A stretch of DNA of 5,171 nucleotides from Campylobacter sp. UBA1713 (GTDB taxonomy: Bacteria; Campylobacterota; Campylobacteria; Campylobacterales; Campylobacteraceae): assembly GCA_002317305.1 (NCBI GenBank), contig DCIZ01000018.1, forward strand, positions 1-5,171. The letters are read 5' to 3'. The notes beneath the pieces are model-generated. The model had not been told where the DNA came from. It saw only the letters and a program-made list of their open reading frames with translations, and did no database searches. Shown here piece by piece: positions 1 to 5,171 of this stretch. How positions within the stretch are numbered: the stretch's first letter is position 1; the number at the start of each line of letters is the position of its first letter. The position numbers and the translations under genes were made by a program.

Positions 1-145
1 TGGTTTTTAGAGATGCCCTTAAGATTTTATAAATAATAACCAAAAATGTAAATAAATCACGAAAATTAGTTACAAAAATTCAGGAAAGTTTAAAAATATA
101 AAAATAAAACAATTAAATTAAAATTTGTTTTTAAAATTAGTTTAA

Positions 146-151
146 TATAAT
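146..151 (+). promoter_or_regulatory. possible -10 box TATAAT in the AT-rich block
   Basis: There is a perfect TATAAT hexamer in a T- and A-rich context with no obvious -35. That fits the sigma-70 promoters of Campylobacter, which rely on the -10 and T-rich upstream DNA. A transcript starting near 158 would meet the hairpin at 227-246 after about 90 nt, or would read on to the operon if it is not terminated. An AAGGA at 171-175 has no start codon at a useful distance after it. In DNA this AT-rich a chance match is likely. Confidence 0.2.
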
Positions 152-226
152 TATTTTAATGTAAAGACAAAAAGGATAGAATTCCCAGTTTTTATCATTA
201 AGCCTATTTTCTATTTATTACAAAGC

Positions 227-250
227 AAAAAAGCTAACGCTTTTTTATTT
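227..250 (+). terminator. short A/T-flanked hairpin, probable intrinsic terminator
   Basis: An 8-bp stem is formed by AAAAAAGC (227-234) and GCTTTTTT (239-246), with a TAAC loop and trailing ATTT. Only two pairs are G-C, so the stem is weak, but the U-run follows directly. Because both arms carry the homopolymer it could work in either direction. It probably ends transcription of a gene to the left of the window, or of a short RNA from the -10 box at 146-151, and isolates the fdh promoter from upstream read-through. Confidence 0.5.
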
Positions 251-251
251 C

Positions 252-304
252 GCCCACGCCACATCTGCCTTTTCGCTACGCTCAAAGGTAGATGTGGCGT
301 GGGC
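252..304. repeat. long GC-rich inverted repeat (21-nt arms)
   Basis: The left arm is 252-272 and the right arm is 284-304, separated by an 11-nt spacer (273-283). The arms are complementary at 20 of 21 positions; the exception (G267 with T289) is a G-U wobble in RNA. The outer core is GCCCACGCCACATCT. This is far longer than an ordinary terminator stem and has no U-run after it. It sits in a GC-rich island next to 20% GC DNA. The outer ten bases of the right arm (GGCGTGGGCT, 296-305) recur in inverted orientation at 5162-5171, after fdhC. I interpret it as a member of a dispersed palindromic intergenic repeat family. A leader-RNA structure is unlikely because the candidate fdh start lies downstream. 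Confidence 0.75.
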
Positions 305-312
305 TGGAGGAC

Positions 313-335
313 GGGGGCTTTGCCCCTGCGACCCC
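313..335. repeat. small G/C hairpin adjoining the long inverted repeat
   Basis: GGGGC (314-318) and GCCCC (322-326) form a 5-bp stem closed by a TTT loop, followed by TGCGACCCC, whose last CCCC (332-335) is an alternative partner for the G-run at 313-317. It follows the long inverted repeat by only nine bases and shares its base composition, so the two probably belong to one intergenic element spanning roughly 252-335. No U-run follows, so it is not a convincing terminator. Confidence 0.5.
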
Positions 336-349
336 AATTTAACACATTT

Positions 350-358
350 TGTAATAAT
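350..358 (+). promoter_or_regulatory. probable extended -10 promoter of the fdh operon
   Basis: TGTAATAAT matches the extended -10 consensus TGnTATAAT with five of six hexamer bases (AATAAT, 353-358). It lies behind a T-run (347-350), and no -35 is visible, as is usual for Campylobacter sigma-70 promoters. Transcription would begin near 365, giving a leader of about 30 nt before the first start codon at 396. That places the start after the GC-rich palindrome, outside the transcript. No sigma-54 signature fits (GG and GC are wrongly spaced). Predicted from sequence only. Confidence 0.4.
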
Positions 359-395
359 TAGAAAATGGTTTTATTTTATCATTTAAGGAGAAAAC

Positions 396-590
396 ATGCA
401 AAAGAGGCGAGAGTTTTTGAAGCAGTTGTTCAAGGGAGCAGCAGCTGCTACTGCAGTCGCAGCGGTCGCACCGACAGGCGCACTTGCAGAGCCAGCAGAC
501 GACAGCGGGGTTGTGCGAGGCAAAAGCAAGAAAAAAGAGGTGCTTTACTTTGAGAGCGAGATGTGGAAAAAGTATTACGCAACGCGGTGA
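396..590 (+). CDS. small Tat-targeted formate dehydrogenase accessory protein
   Basis: This 64-residue protein is the first gene of the operon. The start is set by AAGGAG (385-390), five bases before the ATG. The N-terminus carries a twin-arginine motif, KRREFLK (residues 3-9), then an alanine-rich hydrophobic stretch (about 14-31) and a likely cleavage region around ALAEP. The remaining 30 or so residues are charged (KSKKKE) and end in the aromatic motif YFESEMWKKYYATR. Tiny Tat proteins of this shape, ending in a Tyr-Tyr-x-x-Arg-like tail, are a recognised family next to formate dehydrogenase genes (from memory, TIGRFAM 'formate dehydrogenase region TAT target'; called FdhX in some species). 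Its role is not firmly established. I infer help with FdhA export or assembly, or a small extra subunit. The gap to fdhA is 22 nt, so the two are surely co-transcribed. Confidence 0.85.
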   Translation: MQKRREFLKQLFKGAAAATAVAAVAPTGALAEPADDSGVVRGKSKKKEVLYFESEMWKKYYATR

Positions 591-600
591 AAAAATTTAA

Positions 601-605
601 AAGGA
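601..605 (+). promoter_or_regulatory. ribosome binding site that fixes the fdhA start
   Basis: AAGGA lies seven bases before ATG 613, the usual spacing, but only one base before the in-frame GTG at 607. The GTG is therefore an unlikely start, and fdhA is taken from 613. This puts the twin-arginine pair at residues 6-7. Confidence 0.75.
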
Positions 606-612
606 AGTGAAA

Positions 613-3555
613 ATGAGTGAGATCAACAGACGGAATTTTTTGAAGTTCGCAGCGCTTGGTGGCGCAGCAACAACGCTTTTTGGTGCTACAAACGAAAAGG
701 TAAAACCAGCTAGTCAGCTTAGAGAGCCATACGGCGGCACAAAGCAAGTTCGCACAGTGTGCTCGATCTGTTCAGCGGGTTGTGGCATAGTCGCTGAAGT
801 AAAAGATGGCGTGTGGGTGCGACAAGAGATGGCTATAGACCATCCTATTTCTCAAGGTAGCCACTGCTGTAAAGGCATTGACCAGATGGATTTGACAAAG
901 TCAAAACAACGTGTAAAATACCCGCTAAAAAAAGTAAACGGCAAGTGGGAGCGCATTAGCTGGGAGCAAGCCATAAACGAAATAGGCGACAAGATGCTCG
1001 AAATTCGCAAACAGAGCGGACCAGATGCAGTAGAGTTTTTGGGCTCAGCCAAATTTAACAATGAGCAAAGTTACTACTTCCGCAAATTTGCGGCGTTTTG
1101 GGGGACAAACAACATAGACCACGTAGCGAGAATCTGCCACTCTACTAGCGTTGCAGGAGCGGCAAACACGTGGGGATATGGCGCGATGACGAATCACTTT
1201 GGAGATGTGAGAGCAAATTCAAAAGTTATCTTTTGTGTGGGCGCAAACCCAGCGGTAGCAAACCCAATAGGCTTTCGCCACATGCTTCAGGCAAAAGACA
1301 ACGGCGCAAAGCTAATAGTCGTAGATCCTATCTACACAAAAAGTGCGGCAAAAGCTGACTACTATGTGCGTTTTAGACCAGGCACTGACATCGCACTAGC
1401 TTACGGCATGCTACATCTCATCTTTAAAAACGGCTGGGAAGACAAAGAGATGATCAAGACGCGAGCTTATGCTGTAGACGAGATAAAAGCCGAAGCTGCA
1501 AAGTGGACACCAGAGCTAACTAGCGATGTTACAGGCGTGCCAGTCTCTTTGTTACAAGAGATTACGCGAATTTTTGCTACTACAAAGCCAGCCTCTTTGG
1601 CGTGGGCGCTTGGCGTTACACAACACTCAGTCGGTAGCTCAAATACGCGAATTTGGGCAGTTTTGCAACTAGTGCTAGGAAACGTAGGCAAACCAGGAAC
1701 GGGCTGCAACATCATCCGTGGACACGACAACGTTCAGGGCTCAACAGACATGGGCAACCTCGCTGACACACTTCCAGCATACTACGGCGTGGGCGAAGGC
1801 GCGTGGCGATACTACTGCCAGGGCTGGGGCGTAAACTACGACGAATTTAGCAAACGTTTTGCGGTGAGTGTAAAAGAGCCAGTAAGTGGCGAGGGCGCTG
1901 CCATCAAAGGAACTAAATTTAACGAATTTTACTCATATGATGCAAAAAAACCAGTCGATACAAAGTGGCAGTTTCAAAGAGGCATCACGCTAGCAAAATG
2001 GTGGCAAGCGGCACTCGGCGAAGACACCATCACTTCTAGCACGCCGCGACTTCGCGCGCTTTGGGTTCAAGGCGTGGGCATCACATCTATGAGCCAACTA
2101 CACAAGATAAAAAAAGCCGTAGACAAGCTAGACCTTTTAGTCGTAGCTGAGCCTTTTGTAAATGAGATAGCGGTTTTAAGCGACCGAAAAGATGGCATCT
2201 ACATCTTGCCAGCGGCAACTCAGTTTGAGTGCGAAGGACAGCTTCATGCGACTAACCGCGCTGTTCAGTGGCGAAGTCAAGTGGTAAAGCCTATTTGGGA
2301 GAGCAAAGGCGACCACGAGATCATGTTTGAATTTGCGAAAAAATTTGGTTTTTACGAAGAATACACGCAGTCTTTGATGATGGATGTCGTAGACGGCGAG
2401 CTAAAAAAGGTAAAAGATAGCTTTGTTTGGCCAGATGACGCGACAAACGAAGTGGCTAGAATGTGCCAGTCTATAGGACTTCAAGGCAGACGAGTGGACA
2501 GAATCCGCCGCCATCAGGAGAACTGGGCGTGCTTTGACCCAGACACGCAGCTAGGTTATGAGGGGACGCCAGTTGCAGGCGAATACTTCGGACTTCCTTG
2601 GCCTTGTTGGAACGAAAACCACCCAGGCACGCCGATTCTTTACGACCTAAACAAGCCTATTTGGAAAGGTGGCATGCCGTTTAGGAATCGCTTTGGTTTG
2701 GAGCACGATGGCGTTAGCCAGCTAGCAGTGGGCGTAAGCTCGCCAGAGGCGACGGTCCAGGACGGCTACCCAGAGATCACAAAGGCAAACATCGAAAAAG
2801 TTTTGGGCATCAAACTCACAGAAAAAGAGAAAGCGCTCATGGGCAAGAGCTGGTCGATGGATATGAGCGGCATCATAAACAAAAAGTGCGAAGAGGCAAA
2901 CATCTGCCCGTGTGGCAACGCAAAAGCCCGCGCAAAAGTGTGGGAATTCCACGACCAAATTCCACTTCACAGAGAGCCACTACACAGCCCGCGTGAAGAC
3001 CTCGTGCAAAAATTCCCTACTTTCCCTGACCAAGAGAATCACTGGCGAACAAGCACAAAATACATCAGCGAGCAGAAACAGCAAAACTGGAGCAAGGACT
3101 TCCCTATCATCTTGACCTCTATGCGTTTGGTAAATTTGAGTGGTGCTGGAATGTTAGAAAGAACGAGCAAATACCTAGCAGCCATTACGCCAGAGATGTT
3201 TGCGCAAGTAAATCCAGAGCTAGCTAAAAAATACGGCATCAAAAATGGCGAATATATGTGGATTCACTCGCCACACGGCACGAAGATCAAAGTCAAGTGT
3301 GCTTACTCAGAGAGTGTTACGCCAGACAGAATCTGCATGCCTTATAACTTTGCGGGCATGTTCCAAGGTGAAAGTCTAGCGGCAAACTACCCAGCAGGCA
3401 CTTTGCCTTATACCATCGGCGAGAGCTTTAACACAGTAACAAACTACGGCTTTGACATCGTTACACAGATGGCAGAATACAACGCAGGACTTTGTCAGCT
3501 AGAGCGCGCAAGCGACCAAAGCATGCCACAAACTAGCTTTTTTGAGAAAGTGTGA
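613..3555 (+). CDS. fdhA: formate dehydrogenase, catalytic subunit (bis-MGD, Fe-S), Tat-exported, Cys form
   Basis: This 980-residue DMSO-reductase-family enzyme oxidises formate to CO2 in the periplasm. The Tat signal is NRRNFLKFAALGGAA (residues 5-19). The N-terminal [4Fe-4S] motif is C50, C53, C57 and C85, with K87 in the position of the lysine that bridges cluster and cofactor in E. coli FdhF. The active site is ARICHSTSVAG with C175-H176, where C175 (codon TGC, 1135-1137) occupies the site that is selenocysteine in E. coli FdnG/FdhF and C. jejuni FdhA. R369 in RGHDNVQG fits the conserved active-site arginine, 194 residues after C175 (193 in FdhF). A typical GNAKAR segment is at 768-773, with extra cysteines C759 and C767 near C765. 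The C-terminal cofactor-binding domain spans about 830-966, followed by a 14-residue tail. The length is in the family range (E. coli FdnG is about 1015). Substrate is assigned by family and neighbours. The reading frame is intact. Confidence 0.96.
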   Translation: MSEINRRNFLKFAALGGAATTLFGATNEKVKPASQLREPYGGTKQVRTVCSICSAGCGIVAEVKDGVWVRQEMAIDHPISQGSHCCKGIDQMDLTKSKQRVKYPLKKVNGKWERISWEQAINEIGDKMLEIRKQSGPDAVEFLGSAKFNNEQSYYFRKFAAFWGTNNIDHVARICHSTSVAGAANTWGYGAMTNHFGDVRANSKVIFCVGANPAVANPIGFRHMLQAKDNGAKLIVVDPIYTKSAAKADYYVRFRPGTDIALAYGMLHLIFKNGWEDKEMIKTRAYAVDEIKAEAAKWTPELTSDVTGVPVSLLQEITRIFATTKPASLAWALGVTQHSVGSSNTRIWAVLQLVLGNVGKPGTGCNIIRGHDNVQGSTDMGNLADTLPAYYGVGEGAWRYYCQGWGVNYDEFSKRFAVSVKEPVSGEGAAIKGTKFNEFYSYDAKKPVDTKWQFQRGITLAKWWQAALGEDTITSSTPRLRALWVQGVGITSMSQLHKIKKAVDKLDLLVVAEPFVNEIAVLSDRKDGIYILPAATQFECEGQLHATNRAVQWRSQVVKPIWESKGDHEIMFEFAKKFGFYEEYTQSLMMDVVDGELKKVKDSFVWPDDATNEVARMCQSIGLQGRRVDRIRRHQENWACFDPDTQLGYEGTPVAGEYFGLPWPCWNENHPGTPILYDLNKPIWKGGMPFRNRFGLEHDGVSQLAVGVSSPEATVQDGYPEITKANIEKVLGIKLTEKEKALMGKSWSMDMSGIINKKCEEANICPCGNAKARAKVWEFHDQIPLHREPLHSPREDLVQKFPTFPDQENHWRTSTKYISEQKQQNWSKDFPIILTSMRLVNLSGAGMLERTSKYLAAITPEMFAQVNPELAKKYGIKNGEYMWIHSPHGTKIKVKCAYSESVTPDRICMPYNFAGMFQGESLAANYPAGTLPYTIGESFNTVTNYGFDIVTQMAEYNAGLCQLERASDQSMPQTSFFEKV

Positions 3556-3560
3556 GTAGG

Positions 3561-3609
3561 GCTTTTGTGGCGGTTGTGAAGTAAATTTGCAGACCCGCCG
3601 CCACAAAGC
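3561..3609 (+). other. bulged stem-loop in the fdhA-fdhB spacer
   Basis: The arm GCTTTTGTGGCGG (3561-3573) pairs with CCGCCACAAAGC (3598-3609) as 12 base pairs with one bulged T, around a 24-nt loop. It begins six bases after the fdhA stop. There is no U-run after the 3' arm, so it does not look like a terminator. In a polycistronic message such a structure could protect the fdhA transcript end or mark a processing site, changing the ratio of fdhA to fdhBC. The function is inferred; the pairing is visible. Confidence 0.6.
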
Positions 3610-3620
3610 TAAATTTGAAT

Positions 3621-3636
3621 TTGGCAAATTTGCCAA
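3621..3636. repeat. perfect 16-nt palindrome before fdhB
   Basis: TTGGCAAATTTGCCAA equals its own reverse complement. As RNA it gives a 6-bp stem (TTGGCA/TGCCAA) with an AATT loop, ending eight bases before the fdhB ribosome binding site (AAGGAA, 3645-3650). It could affect translation initiation of fdhB or be a protein-binding site. The core word AAATTTG also occurs at 3583 and 3611 and is common in Campylobacter DNA, so part of the symmetry may be compositional. Confidence 0.5.
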
Positions 3637-3656
3637 CGTAAAAAAAGGAAAAGATA

Positions 3657-4235
3657 ATGGGAAGAATGAAATTTTTTGTAGATGTAGAGCGATGCACCAG
3701 CTGCTTTGCATGTCAAGTCGCGTGCCAAGCGGCGCACGAAATTCCACTAGGAATCTCACGCCGTAAGGTCATCACCGTAAACGATGGCGTAGAAGGGCTA
3801 GAAAAGAGCACCACCATCGCCTGCCAGCACTGCACAGACGCGCCTTGTGCGCAAGTGTGCCCAGTAGACTGCTTCTACATACGAGCAGATGGCATCGTGC
3901 TTCATGACAAAGAGAAATGCATCGGTTGTGGTTACTGCCTCTATGCGTGTCCTTTTGGTGCGCCGCAATTTCCAAAAAATGGCGCGTTTGGCTTCAAAGG
4001 CGCTATGGACAAATGCACCATGTGCGCAGGCGGTCCAGAAGAGACAAACAGCGAAAAAGAGCGCAAACTTTACGGACAAAACCGCATCGCCGAAGGGCGT
4101 GTGCCTATGTGTGCGGCGGTTTGCGCTGACAACGCACTTTTGGTTGGAGACGGCGAGATGGTGAGCGAGATCTTTAGAAGGCGCGTGATAGCAAGAAACG
4201 AGAACAACAGGCAAAAGTCAAATTTAGGTTTGTAA
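3657..4235 (+). CDS. fdhB: formate dehydrogenase iron-sulfur subunit (four [4Fe-4S] clusters)
   Basis: This 192-residue electron-transfer subunit carries electrons from FdhA to FdhC. Sixteen cysteines form four ferredoxin-type groups: C13/16/19/23, C56/59/64/68, C88/91/94/98, and a split group C120/123 with C152/156. C72 is an additional cysteine. The split group with its intervening 28-residue loop is typical of the FdnH/HybA/DmsB family. There is no signal peptide, so export probably depends on the Tat signal of FdhA. Unlike E. coli FdnH (about 294 residues) there is no C-terminal membrane helix; the protein ends in a charged tail rich in Arg, Asn and Lys, as in the shorter Wolinella/Campylobacter type. 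AAGGAA (3645-3650) is six bases before the ATG; a second in-frame ATG at 3666 would remove only three residues. The stop codon overlaps the ribosome binding site of fdhC. Confidence 0.95.
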   Translation: MGRMKFFVDVERCTSCFACQVACQAAHEIPLGISRRKVITVNDGVEGLEKSTTIACQHCTDAPCAQVCPVDCFYIRADGIVLHDKEKCIGCGYCLYACPFGAPQFPKNGAFGFKGAMDKCTMCAGGPEETNSEKERKLYGQNRIAEGRVPMCAAVCADNALLVGDGEMVSEIFRRRVIARNENNRQKSNLGL

Positions 4236-4245
4236 GGAGCAAAAA

Positions 4246-5115
4246 ATGAAGAGAATTTTTTTAGCTTTTTGTTTTTTGGGCGCGGCGGTGAGCTGTGCTT
4301 TTGCTGAATTTACAGGCTCGAATCAGATGATGGAAGGCATCACAGGAGCTGCGCGGCTAGAGACTGGCGGTTACAGCGGTGCGGCGGCGCTTTGGGTAAA
4401 GCTTCAAGGTGGCGGTGTCTTTGCGTGGGTTACTTTGGGTGCGGCGGTGGCTACCATTTTGGCGTTTAGCATTCACTACGCCATCATCGGTGCTAGACAC
4501 TACAAACACGGTGGGACAAAGGTGCTTGCGTTTCCGCTTTACCAAAGGGTGATTCACGCTGTGGCGGCGCTTTCGTGGGTCGTGCTGGTGCCGACTGGAC
4601 TGATTATGATGTTTGGTAGCACTTTTGGCGGCGGGACTTTTGTGCGGTTTTGTAAAAATGCGCACATCATCGCAAATTTTGCCTTTTGTGTGGCGGTGCT
4701 GCCTATGTTTTTTATGTTTGTCGGGCGGATGCTTCCTAGCTTGCTTGACATAAAGTGGCTAATGATGGGCGGTGGCTACCTCTCAAAAAAGAACGTTGTC
4801 GTGCCTGCGGGCAAATTTAACGCGGGGCAAAAGCAGTGGTTTTATGTGGCTATTTTTGGCGGGCTTACTATGATAGTAAGTGGCTTGTCTATGTTTATGC
4901 TCTCTCCTGACGTGGAGAGTTTGCGTGTGCTTGCCATCGTTCACAACGTGGGCGCGGTAGTTTGCATCGCGATGTTTATAACGCATCTTTACATGACGCT
5001 TTTTGCCATCAAAGGCGCGGCGGGCTCGATGATTCACGGCTACATGGAAGAGGATGAAATTTATCACCTACACAATGAGTGGCACAAGGAGCTCAAGAAA
5101 AAGGGCAAGCTGTAA
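4246..5115 (+). CDS. fdhC: formate dehydrogenase cytochrome b (gamma) subunit, quinone-reducing membrane anchor
   Basis: This 289-residue integral membrane di-heme cytochrome b anchors the complex and passes electrons to menaquinone. It has a probable cleavable leader (residues 1-20, ending AFA before E21), then a short periplasmic stretch and hydrophobic segments at about 58-81, 104-124, 140-161, 198-219 and 228-253. The histidines H104, H140, H233 and H247 align by spacing with the four heme ligands of E. coli FdnI (18, 57, 155, 169; the last two are 14 apart in both proteins), suggesting pairs H104/H247 and H140/H233. The C-terminus is charged and His-rich (EIYHLHNEWHKEL), as in the family. 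AAGGAG (4234-4239) overlaps the fdhB stop and sits six bases before the ATG, so translation of the two is probably coupled. C17 does not make a good lipobox because A14 replaces the usual Leu. Confidence 0.93.
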   Translation: MKRIFLAFCFLGAAVSCAFAEFTGSNQMMEGITGAARLETGGYSGAAALWVKLQGGGVFAWVTLGAAVATILAFSIHYAIIGARHYKHGGTKVLAFPLYQRVIHAVAALSWVVLVPTGLIMMFGSTFGGGTFVRFCKNAHIIANFAFCVAVLPMFFMFVGRMLPSLLDIKWLMMGGGYLSKKNVVVPAGKFNAGQKQWFYVAIFGGLTMIVSGLSMFMLSPDVESLRVLAIVHNVGAVVCIAMFITHLYMTLFAIKGAAGSMIHGYMEEDEIYHLHNEWHKELKKKGKL

Positions 5116-5144
5116 ATGCAGAATGCGGATGGCGGAGCGATTCA

Positions 5145-5171
5145 TGGGCCAGCTGGGGCGTAGCCCACGCC
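5145..5171. repeat. GC-rich palindromic sequence at the right edge, related to the left repeat (truncated)
   Basis: After the fdhC stop the DNA becomes G-rich and self-complementary. GGCGT (5157-5161) can pair with ACGCC (5167-5171), or TGGGC (5145-5149) with GCCCA (5163-5167). CCAGCTGG (5149-5156) is itself palindromic. The final ten bases, AGCCCACGCC, are the exact reverse complement of 296-305 in the left-hand repeat. The window ends inside the element, so its length, and whether a U-run makes it the operon terminator, cannot be seen. A 15-codon frame starting ATG at 5116 and a frame from ATG 5123 open to the edge both lack a ribosome binding site and are not called. Confidence 0.45.

Larger units (their letters stand above)
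1..251. other. AT-rich intergenic block
   Basis: No gene is supported here. GC is about 20% by my count over 1-240, against clearly higher GC in the operon, and stops are dense in all frames. Short A-tracts centred near 44, 64, 76, 86, 94 and 102 are spaced roughly one helical turn apart in the middle of the block, so some intrinsic bending is possible. At the left edge, frame 3 reads VFRDALKIL then a stop (30-32) and frame 1 reads WFLEMPLRFYK then a stop (34-36). Either could be the tail of a rightward gene lying outside the window, but the evidence is too short to call. The block contains one TATAAT box and ends in a hairpin terminator, listed separately. Confidence 0.6.

Noticed and set aside
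1..36. C-terminal end of an upstream gene
   Set aside because: Two frames are open for only 9-11 codons before stops. There is no recognisable motif, and the composition already resembles the AT-rich spacer. It is noted in the intergenic entry but not called.
119..160. AT-rich imperfect inverted repeat as an operator
   Set aside because: The pairing is built almost wholly from A and T with several mismatches, as expected by chance at about 20% GC.
305..326. Sigma-54 promoter (GG-N10-GC) upstream of the operon
   Set aside because: GG pairs in this G-rich stretch do not have GC at the right distance; the closest (309-310 and 322-323) is one base too far apart.
607..609. GTG start for fdhA
   Set aside because: It lies one base after the Shine-Dalgarno AAGGA. 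ATG 613 has proper spacing and gives a normal Tat signal.
448..747. 99-codon minus-strand frame over the small Tat gene and the fdhA start
   Set aside because: It is antisense to two well-supported genes, has no recognisable domain, and its composition follows from the opposite strand. The other overlapping frames (for example 3798-4214 minus, 3889-4164 plus, 4357-4665 minus) are rejected for the same reason.
3553..3609. UGA stop of fdhA plus downstream hairpin as a selenocysteine insertion signal
   Set aside because: The Sec position of this family is internal and is already filled by C175. Read-through would add only seven residues before the next stop at 3577-3579, and the stem has a 24-nt loop unlike a bacterial SECIS.
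3567..3615. Intrinsic terminator between fdhA and fdhB
   Set aside because: The stem is followed by CTAAATTTG rather than a U-run, and fdhB/fdhC are needed for a working complex, so full termination here is unlikely.
4285..4305. Lipoprotein signal in FdhC around C17
   Set aside because: The residues before C17 (A-V-S) do not fit the lipobox well, and a good signal peptidase I site (AFA before E21) follows.
5116..5163. 15-codon open frame abutting the fdhC stop
   Set aside because: There is no well-placed ribosome binding site, it is very short, and its sequence is shaped by the GC-rich palindromic element. The frame from ATG 5123 also lacks a binding site and runs off the window.

Overview
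The window carries one rightward operon for a periplasmic, membrane-anchored, respiratory formate dehydrogenase: a 64-residue Tat-targeted accessory protein, the molybdenum (or tungsten) catalytic subunit FdhA, the four-cluster iron-sulfur subunit FdhB, and the di-heme cytochrome b subunit FdhC. All four are complete, on the + strand, closely spaced, and each has a good Shine-Dalgarno sequence. The gene order and protein style (FdhA with an ARICHSTSVAG active site, short FdhB without a membrane tail, FdhC with a cleavable leader) match the Wolinella/Campylobacter type. With moderately GC-rich genes, very AT-rich spacers and recurrent AAATTTG words, I infer a Campylobacterota member, most likely a Campylobacter of the higher-GC oral group (curvus/showae/rectus/gracilis-like). 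The species cannot be fixed from this window.

Layout: bases 1-251 are an AT-rich (about 20% GC) non-coding block ending in a small hairpin terminator. Bases 252-335 switch abruptly to about 65% GC and hold a long inverted repeat (21-nt arms) followed by a short G/C hairpin. A probable extended -10 promoter lies at 350-358, just before the first gene. The operon runs 396-5115. Its only sizeable internal gap (101 nt, fdhA to fdhB) contains a bulged GC-rich stem-loop and a perfect 16-nt palindrome. The last 56 bases after fdhC are GC-rich, palindromic, and end in a 10-nt inverted match to the left-hand repeat, cut by the window edge.

How it works: FdhA is folded and loaded with its bis-MGD cofactor in the cytoplasm and exported by Tat, probably with FdhB as a passenger because FdhB has no signal of its own. 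In the periplasm FdhA oxidises formate to CO2. Electrons pass through the FdhA [4Fe-4S] cluster and the four FdhB clusters to the two b hemes of FdhC, and then to the menaquinone pool. FdhA has cysteine where several relatives, including the C. jejuni enzyme, use selenocysteine, so this copy needs no selenium insertion machinery. No maturation genes (fdhD, fdhT/U, sel genes) are visible. I see no clearly new biological system; the least explained signals are the palindromic repeats bracketing the operon and the structured fdhA-fdhB spacer.
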